Part shown: positions 29,701 through 40,520 of the stretch, one piece after another | Layout: each line of letters begins with the position of its first letter | Numbering within the stretch: the stretch's first letter is position 1 | Notes under the pieces: model-generated | What the model saw: the letters and a program-made list of their open reading frames with translations, nothing else | What the model was told of the DNA's origin: nothing | Database searches by the model: none | Position numbers and translations under genes: made by a program | NCBI GenBank assembly: GCA_949710005.1 | Contig: OX453273.1 | Span: forward strand, 40,623,754-40,687,753 | Length of the DNA: 64,000 nucleotides | Source of the DNA: Ricordea florida | Lineage: Eukaryota; Cnidaria; Anthozoa; Corallimorpharia; Ricordeidae | Reading direction: 5' to 3'

Positions 29701-30447
29701 TTTAACATTTATGATTGCTTTCTTTGATCCCAATATTGGCGGTAGTGGAATGTAGGAACTTCCAGAAATAGGTTCATAAGGATCGATGTTAATATCAAAG
29801 TATTCCACTCGGTCGAATTTCCAACTAGAACCTTCATTTTGAAACTTTTCAGCCTTTTCAAGTTGGTGATTTGTCATTGTATTGTACAATTCAGAAAAAT
29901 CAGTTGCTTCTGTTATTATTTCCACATTTTTTGAATTAAAGTATCCTGAATTTTCATCAATCAGTCCAGTATTGCGATTCTCTTTTGTGAATTTGCAAGT
30001 AAAGATGAACTTGATTTTGATGGGCTTCTTTTGCTTATTAATTAAATCCAAAACTTTTGGTTTGATTTTATCGATAAATGTATTTGGATCGTACCCTTTT
30101 TGTCCATCTATCCTGTAGGTTTTCAGATATCCCCTCAATGCTGTTTGTTTTTGTTTTGGAGTTAGGCGTTTGTTTGAAATTCGTTCAGAAACCATTCTTT
30201 TTAAAGTAAATATTCTGTTAACTTTTTTCTTCAAACCATCAACTCGTTTGTTTACAGTCTTTTTGATGGTTTCTGGGATATAAGATAATATCCAATCCGC
30301 GAACTTGTTAATCTCTTTATTTATCGGTTTTGCGACTTTGCTTGCTAAATTTTTAAGTGATGTGGGTTGAGATTTGGGTTGGGAAGGTTTGAGAATGGGA
30401 ATATTAATATTAGGCGCAGGTTCATCAAGAATTGGTGTCTGTTCCAT
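26722..30447 (-). CDS. protein-primed family B DNA polymerase
   Basis: This 1241-residue protein is intact. In order (residues approximate): N-terminal domain; C2H2-like finger CRRCYNSF...HLEYC at 376; exonuclease motif I YADFES at 433; a CxxC/HNH-like insert (CHICEKEL ... DHCHLTGNYRG) at 530-560; exonuclease II HNLSGYDAH at 578; exonuclease III LYLKTDVLLLADVF at 737; motif A DANNLYGG at 838; motif B NNSVFGKT at 975; motif C TDTDSL at 1072. This is the replicative polymerase of Polintons, which starts synthesis from a terminal protein. The start codon lies at the edge of the right terminal repeat, with a TTTAAAG promoter motif inside the repeat. Unlike Polinton 2, it has no SAP domain. Confidence 0.93.
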   Translation of the reverse strand: MEQTPILDEPAPNINIPILKPSQPKSQPTSLKNLASKVAKPINKEINKFADWILSYIPETIKKTVNKRVDGLKKKVNRIFTLKRMVSERISNKRLTPKQKQTALRGYLKTYRIDGQKGYDPNTFIDKIKPKVLDLINKQKKPIKIKFIFTCKFTKENRNTGLIDENSGYFNSKNVEIITEATDFSELYNTMTNHQLEKAEKFQNEGSSWKFDRVEYFDINIDPYEPISGSSYIPLPPILGSKKAIINVKNENDSECFKWAITSAAFPKQKNPQRLDKQMIENSEKFNWTGIEFPTKLKDIDKFEKQNPYYTINVHGFDKDKGEVYPLRISKKQSGYLIELLLISNDEGNNHYCWIKNFSRLVSSQINNNQHKREFCRRCYNSFPTEKSLEKHLEYCNTNEEVKINMPKDEDGNPKFIKFINHNRKMRVPFVVYADFESFTEKIDTCSPDLRKSFTKQYQKHTPSGFSYLVKFFDENEAGIRQYTAKSPDEDVAQIFVKSLESDIRLIYNNFRYKKKVRMTGDDKISHNSATHCHICEKELGEDKVIDHCHLTGNYRGAAHNECNLNYKIPKYFPVIFHNLSGYDAHLFIKNLGKTKGNINCIPNSEEKYISFTKQIVVDTFTNKEGKMVEVKREIRFIDSFKFMAASLDKLVTNLPKESFKNLTSCYEGEQLKLLFRKGVFPYEWFDKFEKLSATQLPSKDEFYSKLNDEEIKEGDYQHAQNVWKTFKMKTMREYHDLYLKTDVLLLADVFENFRDVCQTHYGLDPAHYYTAPGLAWDAALKYTKVNLELLTDVDMLLMFEKGIRGGISMISTRYGKANNPYMSNYDPNLPKMFIQYLDANNLYGGGMSRPLPTHGFRWMPNKDLRNWENTPCILEVDLEYPTHLHDLHNDYPLAPERLVVNKVEKLIPNLNNKVKYVVHRETLKLYQYLGLKVTKIHRGITFEESAWLKPYIDLNTNLRAKGNNDFEKDFFKLMNNSVFGKTMENIRNRVDIKLVTNQKDAKKLISKPNYQHRTIFCENLVAIHMKKTKLVFNKPVYLGMCILDLSKTIMYNFHYNYIKPKYGEMVKLLFTDTDSLAYLIETEDFYKDIAPDVRKMFDTSNFPKNHPSGIEAGVNKKVINMFKDEAGGRQITEFVGLRAKLYSYRMDEGEEEKKCKGVKKAVVKNTIRFNDYKDCLFNKEPQMRRMNVIRSHLHDVYTETINKVALSAGDDKRIICKDKISTLAYGHYSLKTELGGNSVS

Positions 30448-30844
30448 TTTTTAAATTAATTATAATTTTGCCTTTAAACCATAATTAAAAATTCAATTTC
30501 ATTTTCGCGGTTTTTTTTGCTGACACATATTTTGTGGATAATCCATAAAAGCTACGCGAGGCGGGGCGGGTGTGGAGCGGGTTTGGAGCGGTTGTGTATC
30601 GGGTGGCGCAGCTTCAAGTTCGAAAACCTCCGCAGAGGATTTGCAGAATTTTTCATGGATTTTTTTTCAGGGGGTTGGTAAAATCAAATCAAAACTTTCC
30701 GATACTTTCCCAAAAATTTTATTTTTAATTTGCAAAAATCCAAGTTGTGCTCGGGAATCGGCAATTTCCGGCTTTCCCAAAAAAAATTTGATTTTTTTAA
30801 AGACATTTTTCGAATTGTTCCAAAACCGGTAAGTTACTACTACT
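30442..30844. repeat. Polinton 1 right terminal inverted repeat
   Basis: Reverse complement of 15672-16074, ending ACTACTACT. The stretches I compared are identical. The plus-strand frame at 30572-30832 is the same as that on the minus strand at 15684-15944 and is probably not a gene. Confidence 0.9.
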
Positions 30845-31070
30845 GCACTCCACCCGTTATTTGGTAAGACTCCGAACGGTAACCATTAGAATCCACATAT
30901 TATTGTCTATTTCGTAAGTAGCTTTCAAACCATCTTAGAGCAATGCCTCGAATACCATAATGATCCAGTTTTGAAAGTAAGATGGAGTGGTCAACAGTGT
31001 CAAAGGCATTTGACAAGTCTATAAAGATATCAAACTGTATGTTACGGAAGCTTTGAAGGGACATCTTTAA
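30845..31070 (-). pseudogene. LINE reverse transcriptase, upstream part
   Basis: The minus strand reads [20 protein letters not shown], the catalytic motif A region of a LINE reverse transcriptase, then HYGIRG and RWFESYL, and stops at the Polinton junction just after a GGV. On the other side of Polinton 1 the sequence resumes with PQGS. The break therefore falls within one conserved motif. The first five bases (GCACT) are the right target duplication. Confidence 0.8.
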
Positions 31071-32185
31071 AATTCTTGAGTCCGAGTTATTGAGTACGAG
31101 TTCAAGTTGTTAAATACGAGTGTTTTAAATATCTTTCACATTTAAATTGCTGACGGGTCATGAATCTCGTTTACCACGCAAGTGGACCGTAGCAAACTAC
31201 ATTGTAGTAAAGATCCTTGGACTAAAAGGAATAATTAAACAAGATTGACCATGAATGACGAAGCTTTCCCAATTACTGGTGCATGTTATGCGGTTTGTCT
31301 GGTGGGGGGATTTTTCTATTTAAATTAGTAAAATATTTGCAAAACTGATTTGCGATATCTACCGGATCGGATATCTCCCGAGAGTCTACTCTAAATAAAG
31401 ATTATTCAAAGCTTATTATTAAAGCTTATTCAAACAGAGTGACTAATTGGACAACACCCGTCACCACTTCTAACGTTCCAGCTTCTGGTCTGTTAATTAT
31501 TCTTATTGACTTCTTGTGAACAGATAAGTTTGCATGTTACAAACTTGAAAGTTTTGAAAGTTTGTTATTTTGGACGCAAGAACGTGTTGCATGGTTATTG
31601 GCGCTGACATCCATATCGCGACAAAAAAAGACCAATTGGAGTTATTCGCTGAGAAAAGACAGATAAGAATTTTTTTAAATAATTCCTGGTTCGCTTTGAA
31701 CCCCAAAAGCATGCACTATTGACCAGACATGAGGTCAAGATGACTCGATATTAGCTAAGTTTTATTTGGGGGTGGGAGTGGGGGAGGGGGGCTTCGAGCG
31801 TTATGTTTTATTTAGTTATTTTTTTTGGCGAGACAACCCGGGTAATCCCGAGCGCGCAAGATAAGGCCACCGTGCCCGCTCGAGTAGGCAATCAAAACTT
31901 AGGATTCCCCGCACGTTGCATACCCGCAGAACCAACCATATAATAAAAGGATGCATTGTACCGCATTTTAACGGTAACTCGAAAGACTTTTATACGTGTT
32001 ATTATTGACCAAGCGTGAGGTCAATATGGCTGGATATCGGCCAAGTTCATTTTTGCGTTTTCATTAACCGAGACGAAGTCGAAAGCTGAAAATCTTGCCC
32101 GAACGAGCTTAGTCAACACAGGATTTATCATATAGCCATTTTTTGGTGTTTGTTATCTAACCCTATTATAAATAAGTTTTCATAC
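31071..32185. other. intron sequence, no gene seen
   Basis: No exon or transposon with defined ends is recognised. A G-rich tract lies at about 31768-31790. Confidence 0.5.
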
Positions 32186-32426
32186 CCTTCTGGACTCAAC
32201 AGATTTCTCCTCTTGGCCCTGACCGTCTACAATAGTCACAGCATAGTAAAGCGCCGTGGTTAAAGGGGGGTACAGGTCCTTGTAGGTTGTTGTTCCTGGG
32301 CTCTGCAAAGACTGGTCCTGATCTCCAGTAACAAGAGGCCTCATACCAGTGACGTCTTTAAATGGCGACATGCTCCGATAAATGTTAAAGTACTTGAACT
32401 GGTCGTTTATTGTTCGTTCATTTGGG
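32186..32426 (-). CDS. host gene exon: second half of FN3-like domain
   Basis: Acceptor gttgcag and donor gtatga bound 241 bp. The product is PNERTINDQFKYFNIYRSMS ... TTYKDLYPPLTTALYYAVTI ... VESRR. A YFNIYRS strand, a TTYKDL-x-PLTTALYYAVT strand pair and a final S/E-rich strand are the C to G strands of a fibronectin type III fold. It joins in phase (two plus one bases) to the exon at 34493-34673, which carries the first strands. Confidence 0.8.
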
Positions 32427-34149
32427 CTGCAACAAAATCAAACAATGAGGCCGGCCATTGTTAAGTGTTATTAAGTATTATTAACTTTATCAAGTAGGGG
32501 GAGGCTACCATAATTGGGGGGAGACTCTTTTACCTCATGGTATGTATGTCATATCATGAGGTATAGTGATGGTTGGATTGGTCACTCCATTCCCGTTAGA
32601 CAATTAATTTATGCATTAAATCTGCATTAAATGTGAATTAAACAGGTTTACCCCTGTCTCTCCTACTAGGTTTGGTTTTGTCCACAAAGTCGTGCAATTG
32701 TTCTATGTTCACATATGTGGGGGGAGGGGGTAAGACAAAGCAGCAGCACGTTTATAAAATGGCGTCTGTTGTGTCGAGCCCGACGCAAAGATTGTCAAGG
32801 CGGGTTTTCGTTCCTTTCGCTCCATCTTTGATCAAAATACACTTTTAAAGATCTCGCGAACAAACAGGAAATGTGTGCACGAATGCTCGAGTGGAAAGAA
32901 ATGGGTTTTAAAGTCCTAAAAGTGACGATGTCTCCAATTTGGACGACGAGTAATCGATCAGCCGTAGCAAGAGTGCACAAAACAAACGATTCGGAATGAA
33001 CGCTTTATGGTCTGGGGAAAGGACAGCACTTCATAGAATAATTACCACAGACCACGAGGTAGCTCGAAGGAGCCTTTGATTAGCGTCACTATGGGAGGGA
33101 CCTTTTTAAAAAACAACCTTTGCGGCGAGAGCTGTGATTCTTTTAAAATCATATTTCAAGTATTTATCTCAAGTCTCTGAACTCATATTTTTAGTGATCT
33201 GACTCACTTGTACTTATTGTAGGTAGTAAAACATGGAGTATGGTCATATAAAGGGTCTTAGGCCATATCTGTTATCCAAAATACTCCAAAGCTGTGATTT
33301 CTCAATTCGTAGTACAAAGTTCCGTTCAAATTAAGAAAAATGGAACATGAGAGGAAGTCGTCAGAAGCAACACCGATAGACCTCAGAGTTGGAAACACTA
33401 GATGTTAAATTTTAACGACTCAGTTTTATTATTTTTTCTATGGTGAGGGTCACAATATTTTTAATGGAGCAAGACGGGGGTCAGAGTTTTTTAGACACCT
33501 TAGAAGGAAGGACTACAATTTTTTTGCAAACGTCTGTATCAGTTTACTACTCACTCTCTCACCCCACTTCATCCCCACCTCCACCCCCATGCACTCCAAC
33601 CCACCGCACCCCCCCCCCCCCACTCACCTCACTAAATAACGTCCGGTCCCTAAAGCTTGTAATGATACAAACTATACTACAAAAAGACTAACACTGATTT
33701 AAAGCTGGATTAGCTAAAATCAGGATCCATGATTATATTAGCAATTGAGCATGACTTGAAATAACATATATTTTGAAAACATAATTGAAGATCTGACTCT
33801 CGCCAGGAGCCCATGTGCTCCTCATGTTCCCGCCATATTAACGCAATCAGGAGCCTGACGCAATGTTCACTGTTAGAAAAAAAAAACATTAAAGAGGAGA
33901 TAACGTTTCGAGCCGGTTAGTTCTTTGTCTGACGAAGGTCTTCGTCGTTTGATAAAGCACTTTTTTATGAGTTCAACTTTCCGCTAAAGCAAAACCAGTT
34001 TCTATAAAAACTTATTCTTCTTTATAACTGTCCCAGAGCTTTAGTAAAATTTATTCAAGGCGTTAAGTTCGACATCTCAATCTCATCTATTATGTTTTAA
34101 GTCCTGATTAACTAAACCCAAAGCAAATGTGAATATATGAAAATTTCAT
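32427..34149. other. intron sequence, no gene seen
   Basis: Contains a C-rich tract (33580-33625). Near 33900-33960 the sequence gtctgacgaaggtcttcgtcg and a complement-strand CTCGAAACG recall decayed Penelope/hammerhead repeat ends. No coding content is supported. Confidence 0.45.
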
Positions 34150-34297
34150 ACAGTTGAACTGAGAAAGAAAGATTTTATAAGTGAAAGAAGTTACGTAAGC
34201 AACTTAAGTGGTTGCAAAGACACGGTCTGAAAAAAAATTAGGATTGAACGGGATTCGAAACCATGACCTTGCAATACCGGTGCAATGCTCTAAACCC
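34150..34297 (-). mobile_element. tRNA-derived SINE fragment, reversed
   Basis: On the minus strand it shows GAGCATTGCACCGGTATTGC, GGTCATGGTTTCGAATCCCG and the downstream T-rich/cacttaagttgc tail. This matches the SINE pair at 3550-4028. The tRNA-like 5' part is cut by the MITE at 34301. Confidence 0.65.
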
Positions 34298-34486
34298 TTA
34301 AGGTGCGTTCCTTTGGTATGATCCAGATTTGGATTTGTGATCCGAGATCACACGGATCATAGCGCATCAAAGGGACCGATGAATTCTTCTCCAGAAAAGA
34401 TTTATCGGTTCCTTCGATGTGCTATGATCCGTGTGATCTCGGATCACAAATCCAAATCTGGATCATACCAAAGGAATGCACCCTTA
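34298..34486. mobile_element. MITE inserted beside a splice donor
   Basis: Terminal arms (aggtgcgttcctttggtatg and complement) of about 80 bp enclose a short spacer. TTA lies on both sides (34298-34300 and 34484-34486), suggesting a 3-bp target duplication of Harbinger type. The right end abuts the gtatac donor of the exon at 34493. Confidence 0.7.
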
Positions 34487-34492
34487 GTATAC

Positions 34493-34673
34493 CTGAAAGG
34501 GATGTCAAGCCGATTCCATTGCAGTAGTATCCCATTGCAGTCTTGCTTAACCATGAGACCCTGGATTCCGTTGTGGCCAACAATCACAGTCTGACGTCGA
34601 ACACGTGCCGCTGAGTCACCTGAGACATCAGCTTCGGAATCCACAAAATTTGAAACTTGTTCAACCGCATCGA
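34493..34673 (-). CDS. host gene exon: propeptide cleavage site and FN3 start
   Basis: Acceptor tctgcgaacag and donor gtatac bound 181 bp. It encodes VDAVEQVSNFVDSEADVSGD, then ARVRRQTVIVGHNG and QGLMVKQDCNGILLQWNRLD. RVRR is a furin-type processing site, so the acidic segment before it is probably a propeptide. GILLQWNRLD is the B strand with the conserved Trp of an FN3 domain completed by the next exon. The phase matches both neighbours. Confidence 0.8.
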
Positions 34674-34759
34674 CTGTTCGCAGAAAAAAAGGTAGAAAAT
34701 TCAGGATAGAGCAAGATATATTTCTCTCTGAAATCTGTAAATACTTAGGCTTAAACATT

Positions 34760-35545
34760 TCTTACTCTCTATACCTTACTCCAATCACTCCCAAGATATG
34801 AAGAAACATTCTCCTTAGGCAGAGCCATAGACCTCTTTATATATGTACATGTTGGATTGGAGAGGTCAGTCTTGAATCGATTCAATATTCTTGAGTTGTA
34901 CATTAATAATTAAGGAAGTACAGCAAGTTTATAATTTTGCAAGGGGGGTAGAGGTGGGGGGGATTGGCTCCTCGGCAAGCCGGTCCTACGCAACCTCACC
35001 TCCTGACTTTGCGCGCATGTCCAAGCGCTTTCTTTGCGTCCCGCGGAGAAAGTAAAATGCGTGAAAAATACAAAATTGCAGTGATGGACTCCTGAGAACT
35101 ATAAACAGTCTAATAGTCTGTAACTGGGGGAGTCATTAATGTGAGTAGGTTTCGCGACTAATTAAGAAATTACACAGATATAAGTTGGATATCATTCAAA
35201 TTCAACTTCCGTACCTTCATAGCCTGCGAGGAGAAGTCTCCGAAATATCGAAAGTGATCTCAACACTTTTAATTCTTTGTCTTGTGTTTTTTTTTAATAT
35301 CTCAAGTTTTTTCTCTTTCATTCCCTAAACGATTTTATTGATTTTCCAACTTCCACTTTGTTTTCTTATGCGATTTTTATGTCTCTTCATTTCTTGTTTT
35401 TTTTTTTTTGTGATTTTTTGATTTCCCAATTTTTTTTCACCGTTATCAGGCATATTATCTGGCGTGTTATGCTTTCTTTGTTTCTCACAAGCGAAACTTA
35501 TCTGTTTTCAGGCTATTCTTCAACTATTCCGTGTATATTACTCAC
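34760..35545. other. intron sequence, no gene seen
   Basis: T-rich sequence with low-complexity frames. No feature recognised. Confidence 0.5.
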
Positions 35546-35626
35546 CAAAGTTTAAAGGATAATTTTCATCAAAAGAAAGTTCACTGAGATCGCTATTCAC
35601 AACATCAACGGCGTGTCCTGCTGCAA
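35546..35626 (-). CDS. host gene exon 2: short linker after the signal peptide
   Basis: 81 bp between acceptor cttgtttcag and donor gtgagt. It encodes AAGHAVDVVNSDLSELSFDE then NYPLNF. It begins with two bases that complete the Val codon opened by the signal-peptide exon at 63258-63321, and ends with one base that fits the next exon. The intron before it is 27.6 kb and holds the foldback element and Polinton 2. Confidence 0.75.
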
Positions 35627-37123
35627 CTGAAACAAGAGTTCAATTTCAAAAATTAAATGGAATATTTCCTTCCTATCGAGTAGACAGTAAAATGGTAATA
35701 AAGAATGGCGATAAACGTCGCATTTCAGATGCAATTTTACTGAAATTTAGGTTCGTGTGCATGCGAAATGCGACGCTTATCACCACTCAGTCCGGTTTGT
35801 TTTAATTTAAGGTGGCGTGATACCCTACACTGCACCAAACAATTTGTTGCAATTCTGTTGAAAGCTTCAATTGCATGTTATTGCAATCATTAAAACAAAA
35901 AAAAACTGGGAAAGTTTTCAATTCAAAATGGTTGCTATGGCAAACATCCACACCTTGCTTAAGTCAGCTTTTTAAAAAGCCTTTACCTCAACACTTGTAG
36001 CTTAATTAGGAAACAAGATTTGAATTCCAAACAAACATTGCGTTTGAATTTATGCCCCTATCTGTGCAAATTTTGATGTAAGTGCTTTTTACAGGCTTTA
36101 TTTTGGCATTACCTTACGTTGCACCAAACCCAGAGGACAAAATATCTCCTGTCACGTGAAAGTAAAAAAGCATGTGAATTTTTTGGCCTCTTACATCACA
36201 ACACTATTGGTCTTTAAATTCCCCAAGTTTTAGGAAATCCGCTTAAAAAAACCTTTAAATGTTGCCGTGAGGTCAGTCAGTCCAAAAGTGGATATTTGAG
36301 AAAAATGCTCTTAATGGTTTCTTGCACGTGAGTTAAGCGTTGATAATCCAGCAGTGGCGGAAGGGGGGAGATGGAGGGTTGCACTTTGCGGGGGGGGGGG
36401 GGGCGGATAGACAGACAGACAGACAGACATGTTTTATTTGGAGTCTTATACAATAGTTCGTGTATCAACTACGATTTCCAAATAACTAAAAATAACAAAC
36501 AACAAAAATATATATGTCCAATAAGTAATTAACTAGAATGTGAAAGTGAGTGCTGGCGAGGGGAAGTGGTTTGGAATACAGAAGGGTAAGCATAAAATTA
36601 GGTTAGCTCAAGATCCCCTGGATATTCCCGTAGTAAAAAAGATGGTGGTATTTGGAAGGAAATATGGCGGCAACTGTTTATTTATGTTCCAACGCTTTGG
36701 TATGTTTTCATAGCGTGTTTTTGGAATATTTCTACAGACATAGTGTTATTTTTAGATGGAAGTTCTGAGTTCAAGAGTATGTAGTGTGAAGGGTATGAAA
36801 TACTGTTGGGACACAATTGAAACTGCAACATCAGTATTAGAAAAGAATAAACAATTTAATTAATACCGTGATTCATTATGAAATTAAAGGCAACTGTAAC
36901 TGTAAGTACTTGGAATAAACAATACTCAGATATTTAAGGTATAAGTGACTTCAAGAAGGTAATAACAATAACAAAGAAGTCCAGTTCATTCTGGGAACAA
37001 AACAGTTGCATAAATTCTATGGTCGACTGTTGTGCCTCCTCGGGCGACAGACTTTGTGACTTAACGGTCGAATATTTTGCCTCAACGGGCGACAGACGTT
37101 TTGACTCAACGGTCAAAGATTCA
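35627..37123. other. intron sequence with G-run and CAGA microsatellite
   Basis: A poly-G tract and a (GACA)n repeat lie at about 36388-36429. Just left of the foldback element there are tandem copies of a cgggcgacagac ... actcaacggtc unit (about 37035-37115). No gene seen. Confidence 0.5.
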
Positions 37124-39763
37124 GGGTTGTGCCTAAATCATACCGTCCAAAAGGACAGCCGAGAAGTACTAGGAACGAGTTTCCGATTCGGGCCGACTTC
37201 GGAAATTCTCGAAAACATCCAATATGGTGGCTCAAGTGTGGTGAAAACTGACAGCCAAAGGAGACGTTTTATCGCCAGAGAAGCGTGATTTACGGTATTG
37301 TTGACGAAGTTTGCGTTTATTGTGACTTTTGCAGAGTTCTTGGACCTGTATAGTAAGCAATCCTTTTAATAATGTCTTATCAATTTGTCTTGTCCCGCTG
37401 GCCGGTATTACCGAAGAAAATAGTACCGTCCAACGAGACATTCTAAATTGTAGCAACATTTGTTGGCATGTACATCACCTCTAGCTCTCATTGCTAAACT
37501 GTGTTGTAGAACTTGATTTCTGTAGGTTTCTAAAAGCTGAGGATACTCTATAGGAATATTTTTATTCATAAAAGTGGCCCTGTCCTTTTGGCCGGTATTA
37601 CCGAAGAAAATAGTACCGTCCAGCAGGACATCCTGAGTTTTAGCAACATTTGTTAGAAGGTATACCATATCTGGGTTTTTTATTGTTAAACAGTGATTCG
37701 TTAGGTTACTAAAAGGCTAGAGTAACTAAACAGGAATGTTTTTTTTTTAATAAAAAAATTCCCCTTCCTTTTGGCTTGTATTATGTAAGGAATTAGTACC
37801 ACCTAGCAGGGCATCCTAAACTATGTCAGCAGTTGGTTGGATGTATTTATCATTTATTTACCAGTTTAAGTCTTCACTCTCAACAGAGTATTGCAGACTG
37901 CTTTAAATAATAAAAATTACAATGTTCAATGAATACAACAATAACATAAAATTACTAATCAATATGGAAGATTACACAGGGTTGCCTAAATGAATATGGC
38001 GAAGTAGATGCTATAATTTCTGGTGGGAGATTGTTCCTCTGTGCAATTGTTGTAGGGTAAAAAGAGTATTACTACATGGCATGCAGGTTGTTATTGTTAC
38101 ATTGTAATACATACCTTGCTCTCTGAAGGCTTTTTTCTAACAGATGGGGACAGCTGAACAAAGATAGTTTTATTCATTCTTTGTTGTTGTAATCACCTAA
38201 GAATGTTCACCCAAGGAGGCACTCTATAGGGAGTACTCGAAACTGACAGCCAAAGGAGCCGTTTTATCGCCAGGGAAGCATGGTTTTACATTATACTTTG
38301 CGATGTTTGAGATTATCATGTTCTTTAAAATTTTGGGTGTTGTTTCTTGACCTGTCAGTATAACTCAGTGAAAAAAAAGGTTGGTACGGTTGGCTGTACT
38401 CTCTGGCTGGCACTATCAAAACAAATCGTACCCTGTAGTTGAAATAGGTTGTGACAGCAGTATAATTATATCATTTTTTAAAATTCTTTTTAAATTATAG
38501 TTTGAAAGATTGTTTAAAATTATTAAAAAAGGTTCATTAAAATGTCCCTTATCTATTTCCCGTTTGATCTTTTTTGTGACAACAGCATGTATTTTCAACT
38601 CCCCCCCCCCCCCCCTCAACCCCTCCTTTCTCTCCAGACTGAAATTGTGGTTAAATTTTATCCTTGGTCTTAATGTAATTTTCTTTTGTTTTCAACTTAT
38701 TATCATACATTACCACACCCAAATACCTACCTACCTTGGCAGCATGGGAAATTGCCTGTCAAGGAAAGCAGAGATGCCAACCTCAGTTGAAGATTCTGGA
38801 GACTCTCCATTTTTCACTTCCCCCTCCCCCACCTGTCAACAGCCCCAAGATTCCCACTACCCCACCCCCCCCTGCCCCACCCCACCTCCAAATTGACCCA
38901 GCCGCCGCCTAAGGGAATTGTGTGAAGTCTAGCATACATTACCATACCCCAAAACAAGAGAGAAACAAAACGTACCTGAGATAAAAAATTAACTTTCAAC
39001 ACACTATCAAAAGAGATAAACCAAGAAAAATTAAGCACAAGCTTGCTGAGCTAATTGGGTGGTACTATTTTCTTAGTTTCACCATTCAAAACGACAATAC
39101 AATTTTCAAGAATAAAAATCACTCCTATAGGGTTATCCTTGGATATCAAATGTCAAACCAGAAAAAGTGTTTTGCACTTCCCAATACATGAATACTCCCT
39201 ATAGTGCCCCCTTGGGTGGACATTCTTAGGTGATTACAACAAGAAGGAATGAATAAAACTATCTTTGTTCAGCTGTCCCCACCTGTAATACCGGCCAAAA
39301 GGACAGGGCCACTTTTATGAATAAAAATATTCCTAAAGAATTATCCTCAGCTTTTAAAAACCTACAGAAATCAAGTTCTACAACACAGTTTAGCAATGAG
39401 AGCTAGAGGTGATGTACATGCCAACAAATGTTGCTACAATTTAGAATGTCCCGTTGGACGGTACTATTTTCTTCGGTAATACCGGCCAGCGGGACAAGAC
39501 AAATTGATAAGACATTATTAAAAGGATTGCTTACTATACAGGTCCAAGAACTCTGCAAAAGTCACAATAAACGCAAACTTCGTCAACAATACCGTAAATC
39601 ACGCTTCTCTGGCGATAAAACGTCTCCTTTGGCTGTCAGTTTTCACCACACTTGAGCCACCATATTGGATGTTTTCGAGAATTTCCGAAGTCGGCCCGAA
39701 TCGGAAACTCGTTCCTAGTACTTCTCGGCTGTCCTTTTGGACGGTATGATTTAGGCACAACCC
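37124..39763. mobile_element. 2.6-kb foldback DNA element with long inverted ends
   Basis: The ends start gggttgtgcctaaatcatac and its complement. The arms match over at least 480 bp (37124-37602 with 39283-39763). The match then continues at 38145-38238 with 39186-39281, so the left arm has gained about 540 bp. Inside, a ggccggtattaccgaagaaa unit and an actgacagccaaaggag unit recur several times. No transposase is seen and I could not define a target duplication. The mirrored reading frames in the two arms are not evidence of genes. Confidence 0.7.
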
Positions 39764-40468
39764 AGACGCAGCCTCAGCGGGCGACCTAGTAACCTCGTGC
39801 TTCCCGTTGACGCGCTCTGAACTCACTTCAATGACAGATCTGTTTTCCAATTGACATTTCACGAATATCTCCGAAGACAGGCAAGCTGGAGGCGGTAATT
39901 TACTCAGAGGGCAAATCTCTATCTGGTGATTGCCCCGTTTGAAGTGCATTGAGGAACAAATCATCAATTTCTTCACACTTCCATCGCTGGATTGGCCACA
40001 ACTGATCGCATGGTAAGGCAAACAAACTTATGAAAACCTCCTGTCGTCCTCGGGATTCATCACTAAACTTATCGTGAACTTGATGAATACTTCCCCGGGC
40101 ATTTAGAAACATGTAGGCAATTGAAATAAGGAAAAACCCTAACCTTTGAACTCTTCCGAACTTGTCAACCGCCAGCAAGACGTGAAGTGTGGAAAGAGGG
40201 AATCATTTTGACGTCACACAACAAAACGCCAAACTGCGTACGCCTTGAATCTGACATCCGAAAAATCGAGATTTTTCACCGATTATATGATATGGAACAC
40301 CGCTGACCCTCTCAAATAGTGTGCTGTCTCGCTAAGGCTTGCCAGCAATTAATTGAGTCTTAGAGTATTTACTTTTTTCCGCCACTCCCCCTTTCTTTGT
40401 TTAAAGCATTCGAATATATGTTTTGCTATTAGTTTTTGCATTTTAGCATTTCCGCTACGGGGGTTTAT
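39764..40468. other. intron sequence, no gene seen
   Basis: A minus-strand frame (39900-40178) is open and not low-complexity, but shows no domain. It may be chance or a captured fragment. Confidence 0.4.
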
Positions 40469-40473
40469 TAGAA
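40469..40473. repeat. target site duplication TAGAA, left copy
   Basis: TAGAA precedes the left terminus of Polinton 2. The same five bases follow its right terminus at 58472-58476. Confidence 0.8.
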
Positions 40474-40520
40474 AGAGAGTATATAGTGACGATTCATGCG
40501 CAGTACTTTGAAAAAACTAG

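Larger units (their letters stand above)
15672..30844. mobile_element. Polinton/Maverick (adintovirus-like) element 1, complete
   Basis: A 15.2-kb element bounded by 403-bp terminal inverted repeats starting AGTAGTAGTAAC, with a 5-bp target duplication. It carries the set that defines Polintons: protein-primed family B polymerase, retrovirus-type integrase, double-jelly-roll-type major capsid protein and A32-like packaging ATPase, plus conserved small membrane proteins. All 15 reading frames are open and the 86-codon frames in the two terminal repeats are identical, so the insertion looks recent. It interrupts a LINE remnant inside a host intron. A virus-like life cycle is inferred from the capsid and ATPase genes. 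No adenain-type protease was recognised. Confidence 0.92.

Noticed and set aside
33890..33965. Another hammerhead ribozyme
   Set aside because: It has a CTGACGAAGG-like string and a CTCGAAACG on the other strand, but the conserved boxes do not lie in one workable order.
37019..37459. Mirrored frames in the foldback element as duplicated genes
   Set aside because: They match only because the arms are inverted copies, and no domain or start context supports coding.
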